Shown: piece after piece, positions 9,358 to 18,400 of the stretch
Layout of the letters: each line of letters begins with the position of its first letter
How positions within the stretch are numbered: the stretch's first letter is position 1
Assembly (NCBI RefSeq): GCF_014698735.1
Contig: NZ_JACJTQ010000003.1
Location: 1 to 64,000, forward strand
DNA: 64,000 nucleotides
Origin: Anabaena catenula FACHB-362
GTDB lineage: Bacteria; Cyanobacteriota; Cyanobacteriia; Cyanobacteriales; Nostocaceae
Direction: 5' to 3'
The notes under the pieces: model-generated
What the model was told of the DNA's origin: nothing
The model's input: the letters and a program-made list of their open reading frames with translations, nothing else
The model's database searches: none
Program-made: the position numbers and the translations under genes

Positions 9358-10035
9358 ATGAAAGTTTTATTAGTAGAAGACGATGAACGAATTGCTTCAT
9401 CTCTTACAGAAGCATTAACTGATAATAATTACGCGGTTGATGTAGCAGGTGATGGGGAAGAAGGATGGGACTTTATAACGGCTTTTAGCTATGATTTAAT
9501 CCTTCTGGATGTGATGTTACCAAAATTAAATGGGATAGAATTATGTCAAAGATTAAGACAGCGTGGTCATGAAATACCAGTATTGATGTTGACAGCAAAA
9601 GATAGCAGCACAGATAAAGTAGAAGGCTTAGATGCAGGTGCTGATGATTACGTCATTAAACCTTTTGATTTAAAGGAATTACTAGCACGAATTCGGGCTT
9701 TACTACGTCGGGGAAATAGTACATTATTAACTTTTTTAGAGTGGGGTGAACTCCAACTTGACCCAGCAAATTGTACTGTTAATTATAAAAATAAATTATT
9801 GTCAATGACACCTAAAGAATACCAATTACTAGAATTATTTCTTCGTAATCATGGTCATGTTCTTAGTCGTCACCAAATACTTGATCACTTGTGGTCATCT
9901 ATTGACGCACCAGGAGAAGATACAGTCAAAGTCCATATCCGAGCAATACGTCAAAAACTCCAAGCCGCAGGAGCAAAACATGATTTTATCGAAACTGTTT
10001 ATGGACTTGGGTATAGACTTAACCAGAGCTTCTAG
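9358..10035 (+). CDS. OmpR/PhoB-family response regulator
   Basis: 225 residues: an N-terminal receiver domain (1-115) with acidic pocket E8, D9, D10, phospho-acceptor D51 in LILLDVMLP and conserved K near 101 (VIKPFD), then a winged-helix DNA-binding domain (about 125-222) with TPKEYQLLELF and VKVHIRAIRQKL and ending YGLGYRLN. It is co-transcribed with the histidine kinase that overlaps its 3' end by 35 bases. The overall form resembles cyanobacterial redox or metal-responsive OmpR regulators (RppA/NrsR type), but the stimulus is not readable from sequence. Confidence 0.92.
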   Translation: MKVLLVEDDERIASSLTEALTDNNYAVDVAGDGEEGWDFITAFSYDLILLDVMLPKLNGIELCQRLRQRGHEIPVLMLTAKDSSTDKVEGLDAGADDYVIKPFDLKELLARIRALLRRGNSTLLTFLEWGELQLDPANCTVNYKNKLLSMTPKEYQLLELFLRNHGHVLSRHQILDHLWSSIDAPGEDTVKVHIRAIRQKLQAAGAKHDFIETVYGLGYRLNQSF

Positions 10036-11377
10036 AAATAAAAACAGGTTTATTATACCTTGGCGGCGGGAAAATATTTTATCTAATCCTCAGTTTCGCG
10101 CTACCAGTTCGCGGTTACTGTTATCTTATTTGATAGCGATGATGGTAGTAATGGGACTGTCATCAATGGGAGTTTATCATTTTTTTGCTTACAGTCTCAA
10201 TCAGCAATTATACCGTCAATTATTAACTTTAGCAGATGCAGCGGCTCATAATTTATCAGCTATTCAAGCAGATAGAACGGCTGTAAATCGGAAAATGCCG
10301 CGAATTTTAGATCATGATGGGGATTTAGATATTCCTTGGCAAGATTTGCAACTATATCATCAAAGTGTGGAATGGTTTGATGCCAAAAAGCAATTATTAG
10401 GAAAAGCAGGAAAGCAATTTCCGCAAACACAATTTGTGAATAGTTTTCATACATGGCAACAAAATGGCATCAGAACATTAACTATTCCCGTTCATGTTTC
10501 CGAAAACAATCAACAACTTTTAGGTTATGTGCGGGTAAGTGCATCAACTGTAGAAGTAGAAAAAGAACTAAATAGACTGTTGATGGGTTTGGGGTTTGGT
10601 GGTGTCTTAGGAATGGTGTTAATTGGTGGTACAGGTTGGTGGTTAACGAGTAAAGCCTTGCAACCTATTGAGCAAAGTTTCCAGCAATTACAACAATTTA
10701 CAGCAGATGCATCCCATGAATTACGCAGTCCCCTGACAGCGATTAAAACAACAGTGGAAGTAATCCAAAGTCATCCAGAACGTATTCATCCCAGTGATGT
10801 CAAAAAAATAACGGTGATAGAGGGCGCAACACAGCAGATGACTCACTTGGTAGAGGATTTACTATTGTTAGCAAGAAGCGATTCTGCTTCTTTAAGTTTG
10901 CCCAAAACCGCAATTCCCATACCTATAGATGAAATTTTATTTGATTTAGTTGATAGCTTACAGCCACAAGCACAAGAAAAAGAAATTACTTTAGAGGCTG
11001 ATTTGATTAATGAGGTATGGGTAAAAGGAGATGCAAATCAGTTACAACGACTATTTGGGAATTTGCTAGAAAATGCCCTGCAATATACGCCTAATGGCGG
11101 TTTTGTAAGGGTAAAAATCGTTAAATGGGATGATTTTGTGATTATTTCAGTGGCAGATACTGGTATTGGTATTGCACCTGAAGATTTATCCTTAGTATTT
11201 AACCGCTTTTGGCGGGCCCAAAAAGCCCGTTCTCGTCGTCAAGGTGGTTCTGGTTTAGGTTTAGCTATTGTTCAAGCTATTACTCATGCTCATGGTGGTG
11301 AGATTTCTGTGACGAGTCAAATCGGAGCGGGAAGTTGTTTTCGGGTGAAGTTACCAGTATTTGAATTGGGAAATTAG
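10001..11377 (+). CDS. Membrane sensor histidine kinase, partner of the preceding regulator
   Basis: From the ATG at 10001 the protein has 458 residues: a first membrane segment (about 38-58), an extracytoplasmic sensor region (about 66-190), a second membrane segment (about 194-212), HisKA with H239 in TADASHELRSPL, and a HATPase domain with N-box NLLENALQYTP, G1 DTGIGIAP and G2 GGSGLGLAIVQ. The frame stays open further upstream to 9851, but that part lies antiparallel-free inside the regulator gene and has no domain sense. ATG 10001 overlaps the regulator by 35 bases, indicating translational coupling. No HAMP domain is obvious. Confidence 0.88.
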   Translation: MDLGIDLTRASRNKNRFIIPWRRENILSNPQFRATSSRLLLSYLIAMMVVMGLSSMGVYHFFAYSLNQQLYRQLLTLADAAAHNLSAIQADRTAVNRKMPRILDHDGDLDIPWQDLQLYHQSVEWFDAKKQLLGKAGKQFPQTQFVNSFHTWQQNGIRTLTIPVHVSENNQQLLGYVRVSASTVEVEKELNRLLMGLGFGGVLGMVLIGGTGWWLTSKALQPIEQSFQQLQQFTADASHELRSPLTAIKTTVEVIQSHPERIHPSDVKKITVIEGATQQMTHLVEDLLLLARSDSASLSLPKTAIPIPIDEILFDLVDSLQPQAQEKEITLEADLINEVWVKGDANQLQRLFGNLLENALQYTPNGGFVRVKIVKWDDFVIISVADTGIGIAPEDLSLVFNRFWRAQKARSRRQGGSGLGLAIVQAITHAHGGEISVTSQIGAGSCFRVKLPVFELGN

Positions 11378-11493
11378 TGCTAACTGTAGTTTCTTTCCTA
11401 GTTCAATGTTAAAGCAGCTGGCGTAATTAAAATCACCTCCTCAAAACTTTTCAGACATCCTCTAAGATACAAGACTGGGTTAAGCAACAGTGC

Positions 11494-11526
11494 AACCCAA
11501 CAAAAACTTCGTCAATGTTGGGTTTC
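11494..11526. terminator. Hairpin between convergent genes
   Basis: AACCCAACA and TGTTGGGTT form a perfect 9-bp stem around a 13-base loop, located 116 bases after the kinase stop and 12 bases before the peptidase stop on the opposite strand. It is flanked by short T/A tracts and may end transcription from both sides. Confidence 0.5.
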
Positions 11527-11538
11527 CTTAGGTCAACT

Positions 11539-13644
11539 TTAAACCACAGCCAATAAACCATTATGCTTTAGCAGCGCAGTAGTACTTGGTTCCCTACCCC
11601 GGAAGGATTGAAAAACTTCCATTGGGTGCTTACTACCGCCCAGTGCTAACACTGTATCCCGGTAGCGTCTACCAGTAATGTGTATTGCTTCTTCGTCTTC
11701 TAGCCCAGCTTCTTCAAAAGCAGCAAAAGCATCAGCACTGAGAACTTCCGCCCATTTGTAGCTGTAATAACCGGCTGCATAACCACCTTCAAAAATGTGA
11801 CCAAATGCACATAAAAAGGCATCTTCCGGTAATGGTTGTAAAATAGTAGTCGTTTTAGCAATGCGTTGGCGTACATCTATGGGAGTTTCGTTACCATCAG
11901 GGCGATAGTGGTAGTGTAATTCCAAGTCAACGCTACTGAGGTGAATTTGTCGCAACATCGCCGAACCACTCATGTAATTACGTGCTGCTAACAGCTTTTG
12001 GTAATAATGCTCTGGTAGTGGTTCACCGGTTTGGTAGTGTTTAGCCATACCAAATAAGGTGGGGCGGTCATAACACCAGTTTTCCATAAACTGACTAGGT
12101 AATTCCACAGCATCCCACTCCACATTATTAATGCCTGCGGCTCCCGTATAGTCAACCTTGGTCAGCATATGATGTAAGCCATGTCCAAACTCGTGGAACA
12201 ATGTTTCCACTTCATCAAAAGTCATTAAACTGGGCTTGTCATCGATTGGGGGAGTTTGGTTACAAATCAAATAAGCCACAGGTAAGCGGATGCTAGTTAC
12301 ACCATTTTCTTTGATTTTGCGGCGATGAATACAAGCATCCATCCAAGCACCACCTCGCTTTTCAGCGGGACGGCTATAGGGGTCTAGATAAAAGTAAGCA
12401 ATGGGAGAGCCATTTTTATCAGCAATTTGGAAATAACGTACATCCTCATGCCAAACTGGGGCTTGACCATCAGCGGGAGTAACAGTCACACCAAACAACC
12501 GCTTCACTAGTCCAAATAACCCATCTAACACTTGGGGGAGAGGGAAGTAAGGACGCAATTCTTCCTCAGTAAAAGCAAATTTTGCTTCTCTTTGGCGTTC
12601 TGCCCAAAAGCTGATATCCCAATGTTGTAAATTCTCGGCTTCTGCTGCTCCTTTGGATTTGGCAAAGGCTTTGAGTTCTTCTAAGTCTTTGACAGCCGCA
12701 TGATAACTGGCTTGGCGTAGTTCTTCTAACAGCTTTTCTACTGCTGGGACATTCTTGGCCATCTTACTAGCTAAACTGAGTTCGGCAAAATTTTCAAAGC
12801 CTATTAACTCTGCCAGTTCTTGCCGCAACTCTAAAATACTTTCAATTAAAGGGTTGTTATTCAACTCCCCAAAAGAAGCACGAGTAATATAAGCTTTGTA
12901 AACCTTTTCACGCAAATCCCGACGGGTGCTGTGTTGCATGAAGGGGAAATAGCTAGGAAAATCCAAACTAATGTGCCAGGGTCCATTTTCTGGAGTAGCG
13001 TTTTCTTCTCCTGCCGCACGAGCAGCTTGGGCAGCCAAACTAAGTAAGCTACTAGGTAAACCCTCTATTTCGGCTTTGGTTGTGAGAATTAAGCTAAAAG
13101 CTGTAGTAGCATCCAGAAGATGATTAGAAAACTTTGTGGACAAATCTGCTAACTGCATCTGAATAGCATTGAAACGTTTTCGTGCTGCTCCTTCTAAGCC
13201 CACACCAGACAATTTTGCATCCCGAATAGCTGCTTCAACAATACGCTGCTGGGCTGATTCTAAGGTTTCCCAGGTATCACTAGCCCGTAGGGCTTTAAAA
13301 GCCTTGTAAATAGGTTTGCTTTGACCAAGGGTGTTAATAAACTGCACTACTTGCGGCTGAACCTTTTCATAGGCTATACGTAGTTCTGGGCTATTTTTAA
13401 CACCCATCAAATGGTTCAGTATCCCCCAACTCCAGTGCAGCCTTTCTGTCAACTTTTCTAGAGGTTCTACTAAACCGCTCCAGGTAGGTTTGACATTAGC
13501 TTCTAAGATAGCTAGTTGCTGCTCCAGGTCTGCTAACAGATGCCTGAAGGCTGGTTCTACTTGCTCCGGTGTAATCTCTGCAAACGGAGGTAAACCACAG
13601 CCTTGAATTAGGGAACTTTGAGAAATAGTAGCAGTTGCACTCAT
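11539..13644 (-). CDS. M3-family oligopeptidase (oligopeptidase A/PrlC type)
   Basis: A 701-residue cytoplasmic zinc metallopeptidase that cleaves short peptides, including leader and transit-peptide fragments. The zinc motif HEFGH (H484, E485, H488) is followed by EWDAVELPSQ with the likely third ligand E514. The long helical N-terminal region and the C-terminal FGHIFEGGYAAGYYSYKWAEV are typical of the family, and length matches the OpdA/PrlC group. It is transcribed alone, convergent with the two-component pair. Confidence 0.93.
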   Translation of the reverse strand: MSATATISQSSLIQGCGLPPFAEITPEQVEPAFRHLLADLEQQLAILEANVKPTWSGLVEPLEKLTERLHWSWGILNHLMGVKNSPELRIAYEKVQPQVVQFINTLGQSKPIYKAFKALRASDTWETLESAQQRIVEAAIRDAKLSGVGLEGAARKRFNAIQMQLADLSTKFSNHLLDATTAFSLILTTKAEIEGLPSSLLSLAAQAARAAGEENATPENGPWHISLDFPSYFPFMQHSTRRDLREKVYKAYITRASFGELNNNPLIESILELRQELAELIGFENFAELSLASKMAKNVPAVEKLLEELRQASYHAAVKDLEELKAFAKSKGAAEAENLQHWDISFWAERQREAKFAFTEEELRPYFPLPQVLDGLFGLVKRLFGVTVTPADGQAPVWHEDVRYFQIADKNGSPIAYFYLDPYSRPAEKRGGAWMDACIHRRKIKENGVTSIRLPVAYLICNQTPPIDDKPSLMTFDEVETLFHEFGHGLHHMLTKVDYTGAAGINNVEWDAVELPSQFMENWCYDRPTLFGMAKHYQTGEPLPEHYYQKLLAARNYMSGSAMLRQIHLSSVDLELHYHYRPDGNETPIDVRQRIAKTTTILQPLPEDAFLCAFGHIFEGGYAAGYYSYKWAEVLSADAFAAFEEAGLEDEEAIHITGRRYRDTVLALGGSKHPMEVFQSFRGREPSTTALLKHNGLLAVV

Positions 13645-13877
13645 GGTTTTGTGTTAGTAGCCGATAAATAGACGGAACAATGATTTTTATTTATATAACT
13701 AATAATGTACCGTCACTACACAATTTGGCCTTGCTGGAATGGCAGTCTTATGAATTCATGAAAATCTACCAGCAAGCTGAAGCATAATTTTTGCATTAAG
13801 AGTGAGACATTGTTGCTGTTTTTGTCAGTTTTGTAGGGATAATCAACCATGATGAGTATTTTAGTATTTACAGGGTC

Positions 13878-14663
13878 ATGAAAATTTTGCTTTCTGTTTT
13901 TTTTACACCTGTGGTTATGTTGTTGACTGCTGGGGATGTACTGGCAGTAATTATAACTAAGAATATCCAATATAAACAAGGTAATACCATTTTAGAAGGT
14001 TATTTAGCTTATGATGACGCTATCAAGGTAAAGCGTCCTGGGGTTTTAGTAGTTCATGATTGGACTGGCTTACAGTCTTTTACCAAAAAACAGACTGAGC
14101 AATTAGCCAAGCTGGGATATGTTGCTTTTGCAGCTGATATCTATGGCAAGGGTATAAGACCACAAAATCAACAGGAGTCGGGAACCCAAGCGACAATTTA
14201 TCGCCAGGATAGAAAATTATTGCGTCAAAGAGCAACAGCTGGGTTACAAGTTCTACAAAACTATCGGTTAACTGACCCTAAACGTATCGCTGCTATTGGT
14301 TACTGCTTCGGTGGTGGCACAGTATTAGAATTAGCCCGTAGCGGTGCAAATATTCAGGGTGTAGTCAGTTTTCACGGCAACCTGGATACCCCTAACCCCA
14401 GTGATGCCAAAAATATTCAATCTAAGGTATTAGTTTTACATGGTGCTGATGATCCCTTTGTGCCTGAAGAGCAACTCAAAGGCTTTGAAAACGAAATGCG
14501 TCAGGCAAATGTGGACTGGCAATTAATCTCTTACGGTGGTGCAGTTCATTCTTTCACCAACCCTGAAGCCAAAAATGATCCCAAAGGCGCACTTTATAAT
14601 CCAATTGCAGAACAACGTTCTTGGAAGGCTATGCGGCAGTTTTTTGCTGAAATCTTTCGCTAA
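13878..14663 (+). CDS. Dienelactone hydrolase family protein, secreted
   Basis: The 261-residue alpha/beta hydrolase has a hydrophobic leader (2-24) suggesting export. The catalytic triad is visible: C143 in GYCFGGG (the Cys nucleophile of dienelactone hydrolases), D191/D192 in HGADDPFVP and H224 in GGAVHSFTNP. The HDWTGL stretch near residue 60 forms the oxyanion region. The natural substrate is unknown; homologues hydrolyse small esters or lactones. It is divergent from the peptidase gene. Confidence 0.88.
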   Translation: MKILLSVFFTPVVMLLTAGDVLAVIITKNIQYKQGNTILEGYLAYDDAIKVKRPGVLVVHDWTGLQSFTKKQTEQLAKLGYVAFAADIYGKGIRPQNQQESGTQATIYRQDRKLLRQRATAGLQVLQNYRLTDPKRIAAIGYCFGGGTVLELARSGANIQGVVSFHGNLDTPNPSDAKNIQSKVLVLHGADDPFVPEEQLKGFENEMRQANVDWQLISYGGAVHSFTNPEAKNDPKGALYNPIAEQRSWKAMRQFFAEIFR

Positions 14664-14688
14664 AAATCTTTAAAACCCCAAATATAGA

Positions 14689-14795
14689 CGTTGCTGAATT
14701 GAGGTATGAATTCGGTTGTAGAGACGTTTCCGGAAACGTCTCTACCAGGATTTTGGTATGAGATAAAATCATATTCATACATGGAATCAGCAACG
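14689..14795. repeat. Small palindromic element with terminal inverted repeats
   Basis: CGTTGCTGA (14689-14697) pairs with TCAGCAACG (14787-14795), and inward TATGAAT matches ATTCATA. The centre (14718-14745) is a perfect 28-bp palindrome built from GTAGAGACGTTTCC and its complement. The 107-bp unit has no coding potential and sits 25 bases after the hydrolase stop codon. Confidence 0.8.
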
Positions 14796-14873
14796 CCAAA
14801 ATATCTAAATACCCCATCAACCCGGTTTCCACAAGCAGCCGGGTTAGTTCCGTTATTGCAACTGGTAATAAGT

Positions 14874-14935
14874 AATATCAATTCACGTAGATTAAAACTA
14901 CAGAATAATCTCCGCGTCTGTGCGTCTGTGCTGCT
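14874..14935 (-). repeat. Dispersed repeat, GTGAATTGATAT family, partial copy
   Basis: Read on the minus strand, GCACAGACGCGGAGATT ... GTGAATTGATATTA matches the right half of copies at 17017-17103, 20375-20460 and 29397-29482. The left half is missing. The rest of the 14664-15103 spacer shows no gene. Confidence 0.65.
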
Positions 14936-15103
14936 TGGTAGTGGTAGGGAATTTTGGATAAACTGGTCTAGTATTCAAGATTTGCAGTTTACCTATATAA
15001 TAATTCTTGTGGAAGTATAAAAACCACAATATTTTAATCAATCTTACAAACTAAACATAACAGAAAAAAGGCTTAGTAAAAACTCATACAAGGATAAACA
15101 ATA

Positions 15104-15547
15104 ATGCAGAAAAATTTATCAGATTGTGAAAAAGTATTACTTAAAAACTTTGAAGTTCGCCAGTATCTGGTAAAAATGTCGGAAATTGTCAAAAAATATT
15201 TCCCAGACAATAACACCGAGGCGGAAATATGGTGTAGTAAAATGTTTGAAGGTTTTAAAATTTTAATACCTCAAGCAGATGGATTGATTGACGCAGTGCT
15301 GAATGTATGCTTTTGGCAACAATCCTCGGAAGATGGTAGTTTTAGCTTTACTGCCCCTTACAAGTTGGATCATATAGAGTTTCATTCCATATGGGACAAA
15401 GTATCTCAAGTAGATGCCTATTACAACTATTGTGGGAATTGGGTTTATAGCGGATGGGTTACAGAGGATAAAATAGCTCCTGATCAAGTAACCTCTCTTT
15501 GCGTAGAACTTTTTACTTTATTCAAAGACTTAACAATTACTTTATAG
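15104..15547 (+). CDS. Hypothetical protein, 147 residues
   Basis: I do not recognise a family. The protein is acidic, has no signal or membrane segment, and contains aromatic-rich stretches (NVCFWQQ near residue 70; YYNYCGNWVYSGWV around 105-118). It has several scattered cysteines. An AAGGA stretch lies about 12 bases before the ATG, and codon use resembles neighbouring genes. Its stop runs into a TATAGCGTTTCCT dispersed repeat. It is isolated between repeat-filled spacers, so it could be strain-specific. Confidence 0.55.
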   Translation: MQKNLSDCEKVLLKNFEVRQYLVKMSEIVKKYFPDNNTEAEIWCSKMFEGFKILIPQADGLIDAVLNVCFWQQSSEDGSFSFTAPYKLDHIEFHSIWDKVSQVDAYYNYCGNWVYSGWVTEDKIAPDQVTSLCVELFTLFKDLTITL

Positions 15548-15833
15548 CGTTTCCTCATAGAGTAAAGTAAAAATTAATCTGCGTACTCTTCTCTTCTCCT
15601 GTCGGAGACGCTGCGCGAACGAGAAGCCACCCTACAGGTGTCTATATCTGCGGTAAAATCTTTCTTGCTGTGCTTCACGAATGTGGAAACGGCTATATAG
15701 GTGAGAGGATTGAAAGTGAGAACATCGGAAAGTTGTAGCAGATAAATCTTTCAGCCGATTGACAACAAGATAAAATTATTCCTGTGTTGAAGAATATATC
15801 CAGGTAGTGAAAAATAATTTTTCACTACAATTC

Positions 15834-15950
15834 ACTAGTACACAGCGGAGTAAGTCAACCAACCATTAAAAATTATGGAAAAACTTTTTTAATCTGCTTT
15901 TTGGAATTTTCAATTTTTAATTTTTAATTCCCAGAAAGCGGTACTAGTAG
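15834..15950 (+). repeat. MITE-like element ending in ACTAGTAC, copy 1
   Basis: The 117-bp unit starts ACTAGTACACAGCGGAGTA and ends AGAAAGCGGTACTAGTAG, with an AT-rich middle that includes TTTTTAATTTTTAATTC. The same element occurs in opposite orientation at 31065-31182. Both ends carry the palindrome ACTAGT. The surrounding spacer (15548-15989) also holds a TCTCCTGTCGGAGACGCTGC type short repeat at about 15594-15625. Confidence 0.82.
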
Positions 15951-15989
15951 TTATTTCGCAGACGACAACTGATAAATCGTAATTGGCTT

Positions 15990-16367
15990 ATGTCTAACCT
16001 ACCAGAACTTAACACAGAAACAATTTGGGCAATCATCAACGATACAATTGATGATGCTACCGTCAACCAATTAGTATGGTATCACTTAGGTTATCGCTAC
16101 GACTCTGCAACTGAAAAATGGAACACCAGTCAAGTAGCACCAGCATGGCGAGATGAGTATTCAGAACCAATAGATTTTCTGGAGTCTCGCCCTGCAACCA
16201 TGAAATTGACTCGTTCCATTCCCCAAGAAAACAAACAACTACTCAAAGAAAAACTAGGTTTCAAAGGTTACAAAATTGGTGAATTTGGACCACGACAAAC
16301 TCGTAGGGCGACAGCGGCAAATTGGTTATTAAGTTATATGCTCATTACTACAGGAAAAATCGAGTAA
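15990..16367 (+). CDS. DUF1823 family protein
   Basis: A 125-residue soluble protein of a family conserved across cyanobacteria and plastids, without a known function. Characteristic text includes DDATVNQLVWYHLGYRYDS (about 21-39), QVAPAWRDEY and LLKEKLGFKGYKIGEFGP. No catalytic motif, signal or membrane helix is visible. The gene stands alone between two repeat-rich spacers. Family assignment is from memory of the conserved N-terminal pattern. Confidence 0.75.
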   Translation: MSNLPELNTETIWAIINDTIDDATVNQLVWYHLGYRYDSATEKWNTSQVAPAWRDEYSEPIDFLESRPATMKLTRSIPQENKQLLKEKLGFKGYKIGEFGPRQTRRATAANWLLSYMLITTGKIE

Positions 16368-16429
16368 GTAGGCGAAAAAAAATCAAACTATAGCAATCCG
16401 GTTTGATTAATGAAATTACTTGTAGAGAC

Positions 16430-16460
16430 AGGGAATAGGGAATAGGGAATAGGGAAGAAG
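16430..16460. repeat. Short GGGAATA tandem array
   Basis: Three to four GGGAATA heptamers in a row in the 912-base spacer downstream of the DUF1823 gene. The spacer holds only repeats (this array and the two following elements) and AT-rich sequence; no gene is convincing. Confidence 0.75.
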
Positions 16461-16552
16461 GGAGGTAGAAGTATACGGAGTTTGTAAGCGCAGGCTATGG
16501 CTAACGCCACGTTCCGCGCGAATGCCAACAAAAATCAAATAGGAGTCCTACA

Positions 16553-16773
16553 TACAGCAGAATTCAGGAGTCAGGAGTCAGCACTTCTCTTCTCCTGTCG
16601 GAGACACTACGTGAACGAGACGCTTCGCGAACGACTACGCTCAGTGACCGGAGTCAGGAGTAAAACTGGCTTGGTGTCTAGGTTTCAATTTAGATTCTGT
16701 ACCATATGGCTACGCCACGCAAGCTATCGGCTGACGCTCACGGCGAAGCCTCATTGATCTGCAATCTGCTGTA
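16553..16773 (+). repeat. TACAGCAG-bounded element with heptamer array, copy 1
   Basis: The unit begins TACAGCAG and ends with its complement CTGCTGTA. After the left end come GGAGTCA heptamers, then AAAACTGGCTTGGTGT and AGGTTTCAATTTAGATT. A second copy lies inverted at 56725-56856. This copy is longer because two other short repeats (CGAGACGCTTCGCGAACG and GGCTACGCCACGCAAGCTAT types) are inserted inside it. Confidence 0.8.
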
Positions 16774-17016
16774 TTAAGTAAAGTAACAAATGTTGAAATT
16801 GGCTCGTAGTTAGGTCTAAAGCACTCACTACAAAGCTTCAATTATTGACGTTGCTCCACTTAATTGCTAATAGCAGATATGAAGCAATAAATAAGATATT
16901 TTTGACTAAATATCTGCTGTTTGATTGATTTTTACAAATATTGAATATGGTATTAATAAATAACGGTTGATTGGTGATAGCTGCGTAGCTATACTTATTC
17001 TCTGGGAGACGCTATA

Positions 17017-17103
17017 CCGTTTCACTTTAAGGTTGATACAAATGGAAAAACGCTCTTACGCGGAAGGAGATTCATTTATAGCTTTAATTAAGTGAATTGA
17101 TAC
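17017..17103 (+). repeat. Dispersed repeat, GTGAATTGATAT family, full copy
   Basis: The text starts with CGTTTCACTTTAAGGTTGAT, continues through a variable GC-rich middle and ends AGTGAATTGATAC. Related copies are at 20375-20460 (inverted), 29397-29482 and, partial, 14874-14935. Confidence 0.78.
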
Positions 17104-17279
17104 TACACTTTTCTTTATCTAGTGTTTCCCAGAGAGCATGAAAGTAGGCAATAGGCAACATATTTTCTCACATATCATTTCCGATTGCTATATGGCTTGA
17201 GCTTGTTTTTTTTATTAAAAATGTGTATAGTAATCGTTTACAGATTAAATAGCATTAAACAAATCAAGAGATTTGAGTC

Positions 17280-18320
17280 ATGATCAACAAATTAATTAAC
17301 ACTAACATTAAAAGTTCTCACGTCTTATTAACTCCGAATGAAGTTAAGGCAAAATCACCTTTAACTAAGTCTGCTGAACAGACAATTTTGAAGTTTCGAC
17401 AGGAAATAGAAAATATTCTAGATTTCCAAGATAGCCGGAAATTTATCGTAGTTGGGCCTTGTTCAATTCATGATCCAAAAGCGGCAATTGAATATGCTGA
17501 GAGGTTGAAAATTTTAGCAGAAAAGGTTCAAGATAAACTGCTGTTAATCATGCGTGTTTATTTTGAAAAACCCCGAACTACTGTAGGCTGGAAAGGATTA
17601 ATTAATGATCCAGATATGGATGATTCTTTTCATGTTGAACATGGTATATTAATTGCCCGTAACTTGTTATTGAAAATTGCCGAATTAGGATTACCAACTG
17701 CTACAGAAGCGCTTGATCCTATTATCCCTCAATATATTAGTGAACTGGTTGCTTGGTCAGCAATTGGCGCACGCACAACTGAATCACAAACCCACAGAGA
17801 AATGGCTAGTGGTCTGTCTATGCCTGTAGGCTTTAAAAATGGTACTGATGGTAATATTCACGTAGCTTTAAATGCTTTAAAATCAGCTAAAGAACCACAT
17901 AATTTCTTAGGAATTAATCAAAAAGGACAGGTGAGCGTATTTCAAACTAGAGGGAATGCTCATGGTCATGTAATTTTGCGTGGCGGAAGTCAGCCTAATT
18001 TTGATGTAGAAAATATCAGGCTAGTGGAAGAAGAATTAACAGCGGCAAATTTACCATCCAGAATCGTGATTGATTGTAGTCATGGGAATACAAATAAAGA
18101 TTACAGATTACAACCTGTGGTCTTAGAAAATGTGATTCAGCAAATCGTGGATGGTAATACCTCCATAGTCGGGATGATGCTAGAGTCCAATTTATATGAA
18201 GGTAATCAACCGATTACTGGCAAACGCGAAGAATTACAATATGGAGTTTCAGTAACTGACAAATGTATTAATTGGGAAGAAACAGAAAAAATCATTTTGG
18301 CTGCTCACGCCAAACTGTAG
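17280..18320 (+). CDS. 3-deoxy-7-phosphoheptulonate synthase (class I, AroFGH type)
   Basis: The first enzyme of aromatic amino-acid synthesis condenses phosphoenolpyruvate with erythrose 4-phosphate. The 346-residue sequence has the AroFGH-type signatures VGPCSIHDPKAAIEYA (about 58-73), RTTVGWKGLINDPDMD, GARTTESQTHREMASG, GFKNGTDG and IDCSHGN. The N-terminal extension is the kind that carries Tyr or Phe feedback control in enterobacterial homologues. A second, unrelated-subfamily DAHP synthase lies at 23600-24658. This gene faces cphA2 convergently, 80 bases away. Confidence 0.93.
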   Translation: MINKLINTNIKSSHVLLTPNEVKAKSPLTKSAEQTILKFRQEIENILDFQDSRKFIVVGPCSIHDPKAAIEYAERLKILAEKVQDKLLLIMRVYFEKPRTTVGWKGLINDPDMDDSFHVEHGILIARNLLLKIAELGLPTATEALDPIIPQYISELVAWSAIGARTTESQTHREMASGLSMPVGFKNGTDGNIHVALNALKSAKEPHNFLGINQKGQVSVFQTRGNAHGHVILRGGSQPNFDVENIRLVEEELTAANLPSRIVIDCSHGNTNKDYRLQPVVLENVIQQIVDGNTSIVGMMLESNLYEGNQPITGKREELQYGVSVTDKCINWEETEKIILAAHAKL

Positions 18321-18400
18321 TCAACGAAATATAGCAGAGACGCAGGTTAATTTCTCTGCGTACCTCTGCGATTTACTCAGCGTACCTCAGCGTTTAAAAA

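Noticed and set aside
9851-10000. Longer start for the histidine kinase
   Set aside because: The upstream 50 codons lie inside the response-regulator coding region and have no membrane or sensor pattern; ATG 10001 is preferred.
14660-15020. Several open frames on both strands downstream of the hydrolase
   Set aside because: They run through the 107-bp palindromic element and a GTGAATTGATAT repeat; low coding character and mutual overlap.
16497-16757. 86-codon open frame in a repeat-rich spacer
   Set aside because: Covers several dispersed repeats (TACAGCAG element and GACGCTTCGCGAACG-type text), has no Shine-Dalgarno and no recognised similarity.
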